Source: Candida dubliniensis CD36
Lineage: Eukaryota > Ascomycota > Pichiomycetes > Serinales > Debaryomycetaceae
Length of the DNA stretch: 64,000 nt
Assembly: GCF_000026945.1 (NCBI RefSeq)
Contig: NC_012867.1
Location: 124,001 to 188,000, forward strand
Direction of reading: 5' to 3'
The translations under genes were made by a program, and so were the position numbers. The notes below the pieces were generated by a model. It saw only the letters and a program-made list of their open reading frames with translations. It ran no database searches and was not told where the DNA came from. Below are positions 20,627-31,414 of the stretch, piece by piece. The first letter of the stretch is position 1. Each line of letters starts with the position of its first letter.

Positions 20627-22123
20627 ATGCTTTCGTTTAAACAATTCCGAGTATCATCTTCATCATTACTTACTAAAAGAATAAGATCAAGACATCATTC
20701 ATCATCCACATTCAAAACTGCAGTAGAGACTGCAGAAAAATTAGTGACACCACCAACATCGAAATTTCTGGATCCATTTTCTATAGTTAGTCATGAAATG
20801 TCTAATTTAGCTAAATCTATAGCTAATTTAATTGGGTCAGGACATCCTACATTAAATCGTGTTAGTTCATATTATTTTGAAGCTGAAGGGAAAAATGTTC
20901 GTCCATTAATTGTATTAATTTTATCCAAGGCTTTACTGAGAATCCCCATTGAACAAAGAAATAGAATCCCCATTGATACAATTGATGTCACTGAACAAAA
21001 AAGTTTCAATGGTACGCCAACGAAACAAAATAGTACTATTGCTGGGAAATCTATTGATGATTCATTATCACCATTGGCAATTTTACATGGAATAAATCCA
21101 AAAGTGATATTAGATCCCTTATCTAAACCAATGGATAAATTACCAATTATCGGTGGGAGTAATAAACTGGAAGACAAGGAAAACTCTCAGGGACAACTTG
21201 ATATATTACCTAAACAACGTCGATTGGCAGAAATTGTGGAAATGATACATACAGCATCGTTATTACATGATGATGTTATAGATTTATCTGATTCTAGAAG
21301 AGGTAGACCAAGTGGGAATATTGCCTTCACTAATAAAATGGCAGTGTTAGCTGGGGATTTCTTATTGGGGAGAGCTTCAGTGGCGATTGCTCGATTAAGA
21401 AATCCTGAAGTAATTGAATTATTATCAACGACCATTGCTAATTTAGTGGAAGGAGAATTTATGCAATTGAAAAATACTGTGTTACAAAATAATAATAATG
21501 ATGAAATTTTCAATGATGGTGATGTTAAAAGTATCCCACAACCAACTGGTAAAGTACCAACTAAACTTCATCAATATTCAGTACAACAAAAAAATGGAGG
21601 AGATGCTGTTGTTGATCATAACATTAATGTCGAGGCAGCATTTGAATATTATTTACACAAGACATATTTGAAAACAGCATCATTAATGTCGAAACTGTGT
21701 CGTGCAGCAGCAGTATTAAGTGGGTCGCAAGATGATATCATTGAAAATTGTTATCAATTTGGAAGAAATTTAGGATTATGTTTCCAAATTGTTGATGATA
21801 TGTTGGATTACACTAGTAGTGATAAAACTATTGGTAAACCAAGTCAAGCCGATTTAAAATTAGGTTTAGCTACTGCACCAATATTATTTGCTTGGAAACA
21901 AGAACCAAAATTGGGAGAATTGATTGCTAGAAAATTCAATCAACCGGGAGATGTTGAAATTGCTAGAAGAGCCGTCGAAAAATATAATGGAGTGGCTCAA
22001 ACTAAAGAAATGGCAACAATGTATTGTCATCAAGCTTTAAAGAATTTAAGAGTTTTACCAGAATCAGAAGCTAGAAGTGCCTTGGAATTGTTGACTAATT
22101 CTGTTTTAACTCGAACCAATTGA
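20627..22123 (+). CDS. COQ1: Mitochondrial polyprenyl diphosphate synthase (ubiquinone side chain)
   Basis: A 498-residue trans-prenyltransferase that builds the ubiquinone tail in the mitochondrial matrix. The N-terminus is a classical presequence (LSFKQFRVSSSSLLTKRIRS). The first aspartate-rich motif LLHDDVID puts Asp at 215, 216 and 219; the second, IVDDMLD, at 390, 391 and 394. KTYLKTASLMSK and GDFLLGRAS are also conserved. Two Ser/Asn/Lys-rich insertions, near residues 120-195 and 285-335, make it longer than bacterial enzymes. The CTG at 21695-21697 (MSK-CTG-CRAA) sits at a position that is normally Ser in this family. Yeast species differ in tail length, so the exact product is not readable here. 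Confidence 0.95.
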   Translation: MLSFKQFRVSSSSLLTKRIRSRHHSSSTFKTAVETAEKLVTPPTSKFLDPFSIVSHEMSNLAKSIANLIGSGHPTLNRVSSYYFEAEGKNVRPLIVLILSKALLRIPIEQRNRIPIDTIDVTEQKSFNGTPTKQNSTIAGKSIDDSLSPLAILHGINPKVILDPLSKPMDKLPIIGGSNKLEDKENSQGQLDILPKQRRLAEIVEMIHTASLLHDDVIDLSDSRRGRPSGNIAFTNKMAVLAGDFLLGRASVAIARLRNPEVIELLSTTIANLVEGEFMQLKNTVLQNNNNDEIFNDGDVKSIPQPTGKVPTKLHQYSVQQKNGGDAVVDHNINVEAAFEYYLHKTYLKTASLMSKLCRAAAVLSGSQDDIIENCYQFGRNLGLCFQIVDDMLDYTSSDKTIGKPSQADLKLGLATAPILFAWKQEPKLGELIARKFNQPGDVEIARRAVEKYNGVAQTKEMATMYCHQALKNLRVLPESEARSALELLTNSVLTRTN

Positions 22124-22680
22124 TAAGATTGATAGATAAGATAGATAGATATATACTTGCATAAATTTTAACGTTTCATATCTGTACATACTCATACATA
22201 TATATATACATATATCCAATTAGATGTGCCAAATCCTATGGTGGTGGTGGTGAAAGTGGTTGTCAGAACAAAATAAGTTTGGCAATAAATACACGACTAA
22301 CAATTGGTAGTGGTAGTACCTGCTGTTGTTGTGTGATGGCAATGAGAAAATCTCTTTCGTGTAAATTTGTCTAAAAAACTGATCGTCTCATTCACAATTC
22401 AATTTGTTTCTTTCTTGATCTCTCACCAGAAATTAAAAAACCAAAACAAGAAACCAAAAAAAAAATTTTCTTCAAATCTGTTCTCTCATCTATCTAAACT
22501 TATCACATTCAAAGGCCATATTGGATTTCCTTAAAATTAATTATTAAATAGATCAAACTAAGCAATAGAGCTATACTTTTTGTTTACAACTAACTAACTA
22601 ATTACTCGCATATTATTTATTTAATTTAATTTAATTTAAATACAATTACATCTACAACCGCAACCATAACTAATCCAATA
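22124..22680. other. YRB1 promoter region
   Basis: Holds TA-rich runs (22193-22215), an A10-TTTT tract at 22456-22469, and an ATTTA repeat (22616-22640) close to the YRB1 start. No gene is seen. Confidence 0.5.
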
Positions 22681-23325
22681 ATGTCAGCTGAAGATACTAA
22701 ACCAAAGACCGAAGATTCAACTTCTGTTCCAAAGCCACCAACTTCAAATGTTTTTTCCATGTTTGGTGCCAAAAAGGAGAAAAAACCAGAACAAGAAGAT
22801 TCCGACAACAAGAAACCAGTAGAATCCGATAAAAAAGAAGAAAAAGATAGTAGCAAATCTACTGGTGATGACAATGAAGTAGCAGAAGAAGAAGAAGCTG
22901 ATGTTGAATTCACTCCAGTTGTTCAATTGGATAAAAAAGTCGAAGTTAAAACCAATGAAGAAGATGAAGAAGTCTTGTACAAAGTTAGAGCTAAATTGTT
23001 TAGATTCCATGCTGATACAAAGGAATGGAAAGAAAGAGGTACTGGTGATGTTAAATTTTTAAAACATAAGACTACTGGTAAAGTTAGAATTTTGATGAGA
23101 AGAGATAAAACTTTGAAAATTTGTGCTAATCATTTGATTTCCGCTGATTATGAATTGAAACCAAATATTGGTTCTGATAGATCTTGGGTTTATACTGTCA
23201 CTGCTGATGTTTCTGAAGGTGAACCAGAAGCTCAAACTTTAGCTATTAGATTTGGTAATAAAGAAAATGCTGATCTTTTCAAAGAACACTTTGATAATGC
23301 TAAAAAGGAAGCTAAAAAAGATTAA
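22681..23325 (+). CDS. YRB1: Ran-binding protein 1 (Yrb1)
   Basis: A 214-residue protein with a Lys/Glu/Ser-rich disordered N-terminus (residues 1-75) and a Ran-binding domain from about residue 78 to 208. The domain shows [33 protein letters not shown] (fragments [10 protein letters not shown] and [12 protein letters not shown]), [13 protein letters not shown] and [14 protein letters not shown], all typical of RanBP1. It binds Ran-GTP, stimulates RanGAP and dissociates exportin complexes in the cytoplasm. Crm1, the main export receptor of the same cycle, is encoded about 10 kb away. Confidence 0.96.
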   Translation: MSAEDTKPKTEDSTSVPKPPTSNVFSMFGAKKEKKPEQEDSDNKKPVESDKKEEKDSSKSTGDDNEVAEEEEADVEFTPVVQLDKKVEVKTNEEDEEVLYKVRAKLFRFHADTKEWKERGTGDVKFLKHKTTGKVRILMRRDKTLKICANHLISADYELKPNIGSDRSWVYTVTADVSEGEPEAQTLAIRFGNKENADLFKEHFDNAKKEAKKD

Positions 23326-23982
23326 ATGAAATAGCAAAGGTATTTGGTACTTGTTTTTTTTTTTTTTTTTTTTTTTTTGAAATTGAGTATAACTAGTATT
23401 CCAATGATATTTTAAATAGGGGAGAAGTAATATATATATATATACCGTCATCATTATCATTGGTATCTATCTTTTTGTCCATATCAACAGTTTCCCACCT
23501 CTGAATATATAGTACTTTAATTTAAGTTGTTTAGAAAAAGGTGAAATATAACCATGACTATATGACATGATCTGGATCAAACGGGTCTTGAAGGATTGTA
23601 AAGAAGAATTATCTCACAAACACAGCCAAGTCAATATCAGTTAACTTGGTTTTTAAAAAAAAACTTCGTAAATCAGCAAATCAATTATTCAACTATTGCG
23701 TGCAATGATTAATAATATAAATTGAAACAACTACATAAATAGAGTCCTTCTAATATCTGCTTTTGTTGCCATTCGAAGGTGGTGGTGTTGAAAAATAAAA
23801 GGGCACACGTGCTTAAATGGGGACTGCTGCCAAAAAAAAAATAAAAACTAAAAAATAAATTTCCTTTATCAATTCTACTTCTTCTTTTTTGAACAACGCT
23901 ATTCAATCCAAGTTCTCTTTTCATTTTGAAACTATTCTACTTCACTACAGCCAATCCATAAGATTTCAAGTTAATATTTGCT
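23326..23982. other. PHO81 promoter region
   Basis: Follows YRB1 with a T23-type tract (23354-23378) and carries a CACGTG element at 23806-23811. No gene is seen. Confidence 0.5.
23806..23811 (+). promoter_or_regulatory. Candidate Pho4 site (CACGTG) upstream of PHO81
   Basis: The context GGCACACGTGCTTA contains the Pho4 core CACGTG in the favoured G/C-flanked form, without the 5' T that blocks Pho4. It lies 172 bp upstream of the PHO81 ATG. In S. cerevisiae PHO81 is itself a Pho4 target, giving positive feedback on phosphate starvation, so a functional site is expected. Confidence 0.6.
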
Positions 23983-26900
23983 ATGAAATTTGGAAAATAT
24001 CTTGCTTCAAGACAATTGGAGCTTCCTGAGTATTCAGGTCATTTCATAGATTATAAATCCTTGAAGAAACTTATTAAACAATTGGCAATTCCCTCCACTA
24101 CGACCACTACCACTACTACTTCTATAGATGGAGAGGTAACAATTTCGAATATTCAACAAACTCTTAAAGAGAATAAAGCTTCATTTTTTTTCCGAGTAGA
24201 GCGTGAATTGGAAAAAGTCAATTCCTTTTATCTTGAAAAGCAAGCCAATTTAGCAATCAATTTGAATTTATTACTAATGAAACGTGATGAATTATTTAAT
24301 AAATCAAATCAATATTTAAAGAGACATGGATCAGCAGGGGATGATAGCTCTTTATCAAACGCCGATATAAATTTCCGTAATTCTATTTCATTTTTGAATT
24401 TATATCAAAATTTTAAAAAAATTCATCAAGATTTACTTCGATTACAACAATTTATTGAATTAAATGAAACAGGATTTTCGAAAGTAGTGAAAAAATGGGA
24501 TAAACGTTCAAAATCTCACACTAAGGAGTTATTCATTTCTACAGCAGTAAGCGTTCAACCTGTCTTCCATAAGAATGAAATTAATGAATTGAGTGATTTA
24601 GTCACACAATCATTATTTGATATTGAAAGTATTATGGATGGTGACTATTCAAGTTTACTGAATTATAATGCTTCAACTGGTGTGGTATCCGCTACAGCCA
24701 CCACCACCACCACCACTACAACAACAGTTAGTGGTTCAACACCTCCTGCGCCTGGGTTCAATATTCCAAATGTACCAGGTATTGATGAACATCAAGCAGA
24801 AGAAATTTTCACTAGACACTCTTCCATTGTGAGTAGTCTACCAAACAATAATGAAATTGATGAATTGTACACCAGTTTTGTTAACGTTGCCACTATTAAA
24901 GAACCTGATTTATCATTATTGGCTAGGTGGGTAGAAAAAATTAATAATGGCGGTAGTAAGTCACCAGAACAACCATTTACTCCCGTTGTAAAATATAAAA
25001 TATCGAAAATTTTTTTATTATCAATAAGCAATTTGAAAATTTCAGATTCATTTCTTGAATTGTTTTTACAATTTATTAATTATGACGTTGATTTTAATTT
25101 TATTAATGATGATTTCAATAATAATAAAACAATATTACATCAATGTTGTTCGATACCGACAGCATCGTCACAACTGGATCCTAATCACAACACCAGCAAT
25201 CACCATCCCCATCATGTGACAATTAACAATGGTGTTAAAGTTATTAATTCAACTGATTTGATAAATCATTCTCGCACATTTATTGTTAAATATATTGTTG
25301 AAAAATTGCAGTTCCCCTCTGCAGATGAGAAAACTAAATTATTAGTCCATAAGGATTCTAATGGGAAAACTTGTTTACATTATGCAGCACAAATGAATCG
25401 TCCCGATTTATTAGATTTATTATTGTTGTCATACCCACAATCACATATTGATGAATTGGATAATGATTCTATGTCACCATTACTTTTAGCGATCAAACAT
25501 GGACATTTAAATATTACGAAGAAATTAGTTCGATTTGGCTCCAATCCTTTCCCTAAAGCTAGTAAGGATACTTTACAATATTTACCAATAAATTATGCTT
25601 GTAAATTTGGTGACTACAAGACTTTAGAGTATTTATTATCTAATGCAAAGTCTCAAGAATTGATTGCAAAATTAATTAATCAACAAGATGTCGAAGGTTT
25701 GTTGCCATTACATGTTGCATCAAGACAAGGACATTATAAATTGATAAAATTATTAATTCAGTATGGTGCACAAATTAATAAATTGGATGGATTCAATAAA
25801 TGGACCCCCATATTTTATGCCGCTGCTGAGGGACATGTTAAAACCACTCAAGAGTTGATTAAATTTGGTGCCAAGTTGAATATTATTGATGAGGATGGTT
25901 ATAATGTATTATATTATTGTGTTGTTGAAGGTCATATTGATGTGATTAATGAATTATTGAGTTACTATCAAAAAGGATTTCCATCATCTAAATTGATTTT
26001 AGATTCAGCAAATTCAACAAATTCAACATCTATGTCAATTTTAGGTAATGGCAATGATATGGATTCTGGGGAAGAGGAAGAAGAAGGGGCTCCTGCTACA
26101 ACTGTAACAGCAACAGCAGCAACAACAACAGCTGATGTTGATGCAACATCCTTTAATGAAAGTAACACTAGTAATAATAATGTTGATAGTATACCTGATT
26201 TACAATTACCACCACCTATTTTACCGTTGCGAAGATATGGTCACAACTTTTTGGAGCAAAAAGTTTTAATTGAATTGATTTTCCCATCGGATCAGGTGTT
26301 TATCAATTTGTTTAACTCTACTGCTGATTTGAAACCAGGAAGAATAACCATCACTTCAAATATATCAGATATTGTCCCTAGAAATATTCTTTTGCCCATA
26401 CGGGAAGATAGTTACAACAACAACGGTAATAGCAATAACAACTGTGTTTTCCAAACTGATGTTGACTCATTATGTGAATTTCGAATTGATTTTGAGATTT
26501 TCCCTAAATTCGGTACCCGATTAATTGCTAAAACCACAGCATTATCATTTGAACATATCACTGGAAATTCGCCAGAAATTAATACTGTTCTGCTCCCATT
26601 GTTTGATTTAAGATTAAAAAATATTGGTGAATTAAAATTTAGTTATCAAGTGATTTTCCCTTATTCTGGAACATTATTAGAAACTTCTAAATTTGATACT
26701 TATTGGAAAAGTTCTACTAGTTTTGTTAAAAATCGACAAACTTTGAAATTAAATGCTGCTGGTGGGTTATCACCAAATAATTTCTTATCACCTGGATCAG
26801 TGTCAACCATGCCAATCCCCAACAATACCAATGTCAATACCACTAACAACAATAATAATGGGAATGGGAATGCTGGAGTTGGGGTTGGGGGTAACTCTAC

Positions 26901-27945
26901 TTTAATCCCGTCAACACAATCTATTGTTACTGCAACTTCGTTATCTGGAGAATACCTTCGAATTAAAGTTTGTTTATTAAGTGATGGAACACCTATTGTT
27001 TGTCCTAATTGGTCAATATCAATTACTGATAATATTGATTTGTATTTGCCCAATTTGACTTTAAAACAATTAAACTCAATTACTAATGATTTATTTGATT
27101 ATCCAAGAATTATTCATGATTTATCTCGATTAACAAATAAAGATATTCCATTGATAAAGAAATTATTGCAAATTATTTATTTACCATTGGATTTGGTATT
27201 GGATATTTTAAACATTGATATCAATTTGAATTTAGAGATTGTTTTCCCATCATTATATGAATTGGAAACATTGCCATTTATTAATAATATTCTGAATAAT
27301 TTGAATCAATTTATTGATAATATTTTAAGTAATGTTTTCAATCATATTAGGTCTAATAAAAAACGTCAACAAGAGACACAACATATTCCTAATACTACCA
27401 ATCCTCCTTCTACTAATAACAACAATTATAGATCAATTATTTTCCTTTCTTCAAATTCATTGATTTGTAAAATCTTAAATTGGAAACAACCCAATTTCCC
27501 AGTATTTTTAATCATGGGTGGTATTGCCTTTAATACTAAATTAAATAAATTTGTTAAACGGACAACTAATGGATTAGAAATTACTCCACATGTTTCCCAA
27601 CTGCTTTCTCGTGATGGTCATTTACGTTCACCGTCGTCACCTTCTTCGTTGGAATTGGATGATTTAACTACTAGATCCATTAAAGAAGCAGTTAATTTCA
27701 CTATTAACAACAATTTAATTGGATTGATCACATCGATTCATTTACTAGATTTGGTCCCCAAATTGATCCCTTTGATTAGATCTACAGGATTAATATTAGT
27801 AGCATCAAGTGATGTAATTAATGAAGATAAAGATAAACAAGATGATGAAATATTACGGAAAGAATTGGATTGTTATACAAAAACAGAAATTAATGGGTTA
27901 AGATTTGATGATGTATTAAGTTTCAAAGAAGATATAAGTATGTAA
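23983..27945 (+). CDS. PHO81: Pho81 CDK inhibitor, SPX-ankyrin-GDPD protein
   Basis: A 1,320-residue protein starting with an SPX domain (MKFGKYLASRQLELPEY, HFIDYKSLKKLIKQL, then FSKVVKKWDKRSKSHTK near residue 165). Ankyrin repeats run from about residue 455 to 665 (DSNGKTCLHYAAQMNR, GLLPLHVASRQGHYKLI, NKWTPIFYAAAEGH). The C-terminal third resembles a glycerophosphodiester phosphodiesterase domain but lacks a recognisable HRG catalytic start, as in Pho81. Pho81 inhibits the Pho80-Pho85 kinase under phosphate limitation. Simple repeats encode poly-Thr (24100-24120, 24697-24726) and Asn-rich linkers (26395-26445, 26820-26870), likely length-polymorphic. GDE1, which shares the layout, is the alternative, but the N-terminus and degenerate GDPD favour PHO81. 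Confidence 0.9.
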   Translation: MKFGKYLASRQLELPEYSGHFIDYKSLKKLIKQLAIPSTTTTTTTTSIDGEVTISNIQQTLKENKASFFFRVERELEKVNSFYLEKQANLAINLNLLLMKRDELFNKSNQYLKRHGSAGDDSSLSNADINFRNSISFLNLYQNFKKIHQDLLRLQQFIELNETGFSKVVKKWDKRSKSHTKELFISTAVSVQPVFHKNEINELSDLVTQSLFDIESIMDGDYSSLLNYNASTGVVSATATTTTTTTTTVSGSTPPAPGFNIPNVPGIDEHQAEEIFTRHSSIVSSLPNNNEIDELYTSFVNVATIKEPDLSLLARWVEKINNGGSKSPEQPFTPVVKYKISKIFLLSISNLKISDSFLELFLQFINYDVDFNFINDDFNNNKTILHQCCSIPTASSQLDPNHNTSNHHPHHVTINNGVKVINSTDLINHSRTFIVKYIVEKLQFPSADEKTKLLVHKDSNGKTCLHYAAQMNRPDLLDLLLLSYPQSHIDELDNDSMSPLLLAIKHGHLNITKKLVRFGSNPFPKASKDTLQYLPINYACKFGDYKTLEYLLSNAKSQELIAKLINQQDVEGLLPLHVASRQGHYKLIKLLIQYGAQINKLDGFNKWTPIFYAAAEGHVKTTQELIKFGAKLNIIDEDGYNVLYYCVVEGHIDVINELLSYYQKGFPSSKLILDSANSTNSTSMSILGNGNDMDSGEEEEEGAPATTVTATAATTTADVDATSFNESNTSNNNVDSIPDLQLPPPILPLRRYGHNFLEQKVLIELIFPSDQVFINLFNSTADLKPGRITITSNISDIVPRNILLPIREDSYNNNGNSNNNCVFQTDVDSLCEFRIDFEIFPKFGTRLIAKTTALSFEHITGNSPEINTVLLPLFDLRLKNIGELKFSYQVIFPYSGTLLETSKFDTYWKSSTSFVKNRQTLKLNAAGGLSPNNFLSPGSVSTMPIPNNTNVNTTNNNNNGNGNAGVGVGGNSTLIPSTQSIVTATSLSGEYLRIKVCLLSDGTPIVCPNWSISITDNIDLYLPNLTLKQLNSITNDLFDYPRIIHDLSRLTNKDIPLIKKLLQIIYLPLDLVLDILNIDINLNLEIVFPSLYELETLPFINNILNNLNQFIDNILSNVFNHIRSNKKRQQETQHIPNTTNPPSTNNNNYRSIIFLSSNSLICKILNWKQPNFPVFLIMGGIAFNTKLNKFVKRTTNGLEITPHVSQLLSRDGHLRSPSSPSSLELDDLTTRSIKEAVNFTINNNLIGLITSIHLLDLVPKLIPLIRSTGLILVASSDVINEDKDKQDDEILRKELDCYTKTEINGLRFDDVLSFKEDISM

Positions 27946-28047
27946 TAATATTAAGTTTATGTAGAATTAAAAAAAAAAAAGAAAAAAAAAAAAAACGAGA
28001 GAAAACTATTCATATATGTATAATTATTTATAGTTGAGTTTATTGGT

Positions 28048-28269
28048 TCATTTTCGTCTTCTTGGAGGTGGAGGTGGAGGTGGTGGAGCTTTCTTCTTTA
28101 ATGCCTTTTGCTTTAATGATGAATTAGAGTTCAACGATGAAGTTGAAGAATTATTATTGTTGTTATCATAAATCATCATATTCTGTCTTTTTTCAGGGAT
28201 AGGTAATTTTGGTAAAGGCTTAGAAATTAAATATTCAGAAGGTAAATCAAGAAGGTTATGGTTAGTACG

Positions 28270-28300
<31 letters not shown>

Positions 28301-30312
28301 ATGAATGGTTTGGATTGGGAGTTCTTTCTAGAATTGTATAATAATGAATCTGACATTGAGGTATTGTTTGTAAGTTGGCGAATATTACGATTATGGTTGT
28401 CATTAATTGACATTTTGGAAAATTTGGATAAAAATATATTCCCATTATTTTCCATTATCATATCATTTTTGGGATCATCGTAATTAGTTGTGGTAGTCTT
28501 GCTATTGGTTGCTGTTGATTTCATACTATTTTTTCTTTCTATATTATGAACAGTTGTATGTTTATGATAATCACTTCTTGAAGATGCTCTAACCGATGCA
28601 ACTCTAGTAAATGAATTGGCTAAAGATTCTTTAGAAGTATTAATGTCTTCATTTAATTTAATTTTATCATCTTCCTCTTCTTCGTCTTCTTCAGAGCTAT
28701 GTGTATCTTGAGTTGATTGTGATTTAGTAATGGCGGCTGGTTTTGTACTTTGATCAACTATACCTTGATTGAAGTCTTGATGTTGGGCCAGTTTCTTTAA
28801 CCATTTAACATTCATACATTTTACTGCTAATTTGGAAATACTCAATTCTTCTTCTAATTCAACTGATTTTATTTCTGAATTAATAATTATATTTCGTAAA
28901 GTTTCCAAAATTTCTTGACTTTTATAGCCGTGCCCATTAATTTCACAAAGTTCAGAAAACATTAAAATGGGATATAAAACTCGAAGATAGGTCATTGTTA
29001 AAACAATATTATCATTATAATCCAAATCATTCAATTCTCTTAATAAAATATCAATAAGAATCTTCAAATCATTCAAATATATCAATTTACATGTTGACGA
29101 TGATGTAAATACTAAATATAAAAATTTAAGAATTAATATTTTAATTATATGAGATTCTTCTCGATTCAAGTGATAAATTAATAAATTAATAAATCCCGTT
29201 ATATTATTCAAATTCCCATTGGTTATATTACCCATCATTAATTCATCAAATACTAAATTCTTATTGTTAGTATTATAAGACTTCATTAAAAATTGTTCAT
29301 TAATTAATAATAATAATTTTAATTCTTCGTAGGCTATTAATTTATCTTCGTTATTGAAATCATCAGCATCTAAATCATAATTATTAAAGTTTTCATTGTG
29401 TAATAAATATTGAACTAACGTAGATATCAAATTCTTGTTGTTGTTGTTGCTATTAGCACTGTTGATCAATTCATTTAATTCAATATCAGATAATATTTCT
29501 ATTCGATAGAAATATTCAAATATTATATCACAACTAAATTTCAAAATGACAAATTTCGATTGGTTTTGATCAATTGCCACTATTTCTGTAGTAATAAATT
29601 CTGCCAATATTGACATTATATGAAATTGACTTAAAGTTTGAAATAAATAATCAATATCAATTAACTTCAATCCATCAGTCGCAGTAGCAGTGGCAGTTGT
29701 TGATGCACTATCTGTAGATATTATTGAATCATTCCCGTCAAGGGTATTTTCATCTTCACTATTCTTAATTTTCAATAGCAACAATAAAGTTATACATAAA
29801 AATTCTTTTAAACATTCAGATTCATATTTTACACAAGAGCTTTGATCGTTGACTTCTTCAGTTTCCTCTAGCCATGTTTGAGTGATCTGAGTGAACATAT
29901 TTAAAAATGCCAATATTTTCCCCACACAAAATTGGAAATTCTTAACAAATAAATTAGACGTTAATAGTTTCAAGGCATAATAAGAAATCTCTTCATATGA
30001 TGATGACGGTATTGTTGTTGATGATGATGACGATTTATCTTTACTGCTGGTATTGTATACATTATCCAAAATACATTTAATGAAAATCAGGAAATTCTCA
30101 TTACATTCAGATGAATCACTGTTAATTAATATTGTTGATATTTCCTCTTCAAGGAAATCTCGAGGATTGGAAACTAATGAAACCGTAGATGATGGAAATG
30201 TATGAAGCGGTAATGATAAAGACGATGAATATGGTTCAATTCTTTCTTTGTTATTGTTATTCTCATAGTAGTAGTCAGAGTCATCATTACTGTCTATAAT
30301 GAAACTATTCAT
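28048..30312 (-). CDS. LDB17: Ldb17-like endocytic actin regulator (SPIN90 family)
   Basis: A 754-residue protein; the first ATG of the frame is at 30312. The N-terminal two-thirds is a helical armadillo-like domain (for example LLIYHLNREESHIIKILILKFLYLVF, quoted in parts) of the SPIN90/Ldb17 family, with SRSDYHKH and an acidic EEDEEEEDD stretch after residue 520. The C-terminus ends in a proline tract (KKKAPPPPPPPPRRRK). Ldb17 binds SH3 proteins such as Sla1 through this tract and works with Arp2/3 at endocytic patches. The overall layout and proline tail support the name; the helical core is divergent. Asn and Ser runs are coded by simple repeats. Confidence 0.75.
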
Positions 30313-31414
30313 TACCAACTACTAAATTGTCTTTGTCTTTTTTGCATTCAATGTTGGGAATTAAACTGAATTGAAATGGTTTTGAATGATCTGTTTTTCT
30401 TATAAAGTGTGTAAATGTGAGTGAAGAAAAAATTCCAAAATTCGCTCAATGCCGAAAAAAACTTAAAAAAAAAAAAATCAAAGTTATCTTACGGAAAATA
30501 ACGCAAGCACTCACCCGTAAACAGCCCTCCTCCCCCCACAGCAACCCCAACCAAATACTACAATTAAGTCTTTCCTAGTTATCGTTGCTTATATATATTT
30601 ACAATTAAATTGACTCATTAACCGAGTAAATAGGATTCGATATTTTCTAGCAATATACCCAGTATTGAATATGCAGAAAGATATAATAAAGAGTCCAGAA
30701 CACCACAATCCTTTCTCTTTTTTTTTTTTGAAGTTAATTCTTTTCTGTAAGTAATAATTGCTCAATACTCCGAAACTCTGGGAATGGCAAAAATCATTCT
30801 TCTATTTTGTACTTTCCTTAGTTATTATTATTAAATAGTAGTAGTAGTATTTCTTTTTGTTGGAATAAAAATTATATCTGGTCTTTGTGGTTGGGGTTAG
30901 TTGGTGGAATTTCGGGTGTTTGCATATGGTAGCGTACCACGACGAAACAAATTATTTTTTTTTTCAACTGCAAAAAAGAAATTGCTAACAATTTATTATT
31001 TTTATTATGATTCGGTGATGATCGTGAACTTTCCCCTTGATAATAATAAATGTTGTCAATTTCTTCTTTTGTATAGTTTATGCTTATTCTTGTTGTATCT
31101 CGTTTCTGTTTCTGTTTTATTTTTTTCTTCACATTATTAATGGAACAAAAATGCTAATAAAAATAATAATAGGTAGGCATCGGCAACAACTCGGGTTGGA
31201 TAAAAAAAGAAATAACTAAAGATTTCTTCTGTAGATTCCACGAAAACAGTATTCTAGAAGCTGATAAGGAAAAGAAATCAAAACCTATTTTGCAATTTCT
31301 TAATACCAAACAAGATGATTTGAAAAACTATAAATTCAATTTGTTATCCTTTCCAGTTATTTTTTTTTTTTTTTTGACAGTTCTGTTCTCTTTAACTAAC
31401 ATCAAACAATAACT
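30313..31414. other. Divergent 1.1-kb promoter region of LDB17 and the IFF gene
   Basis: AT-rich with T tracts at 30716-30730 and 31360-31376, the latter just upstream of the adhesin gene. Short frames on both strands near 30870-31220 are low-complexity. No gene is seen. Confidence 0.5.
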
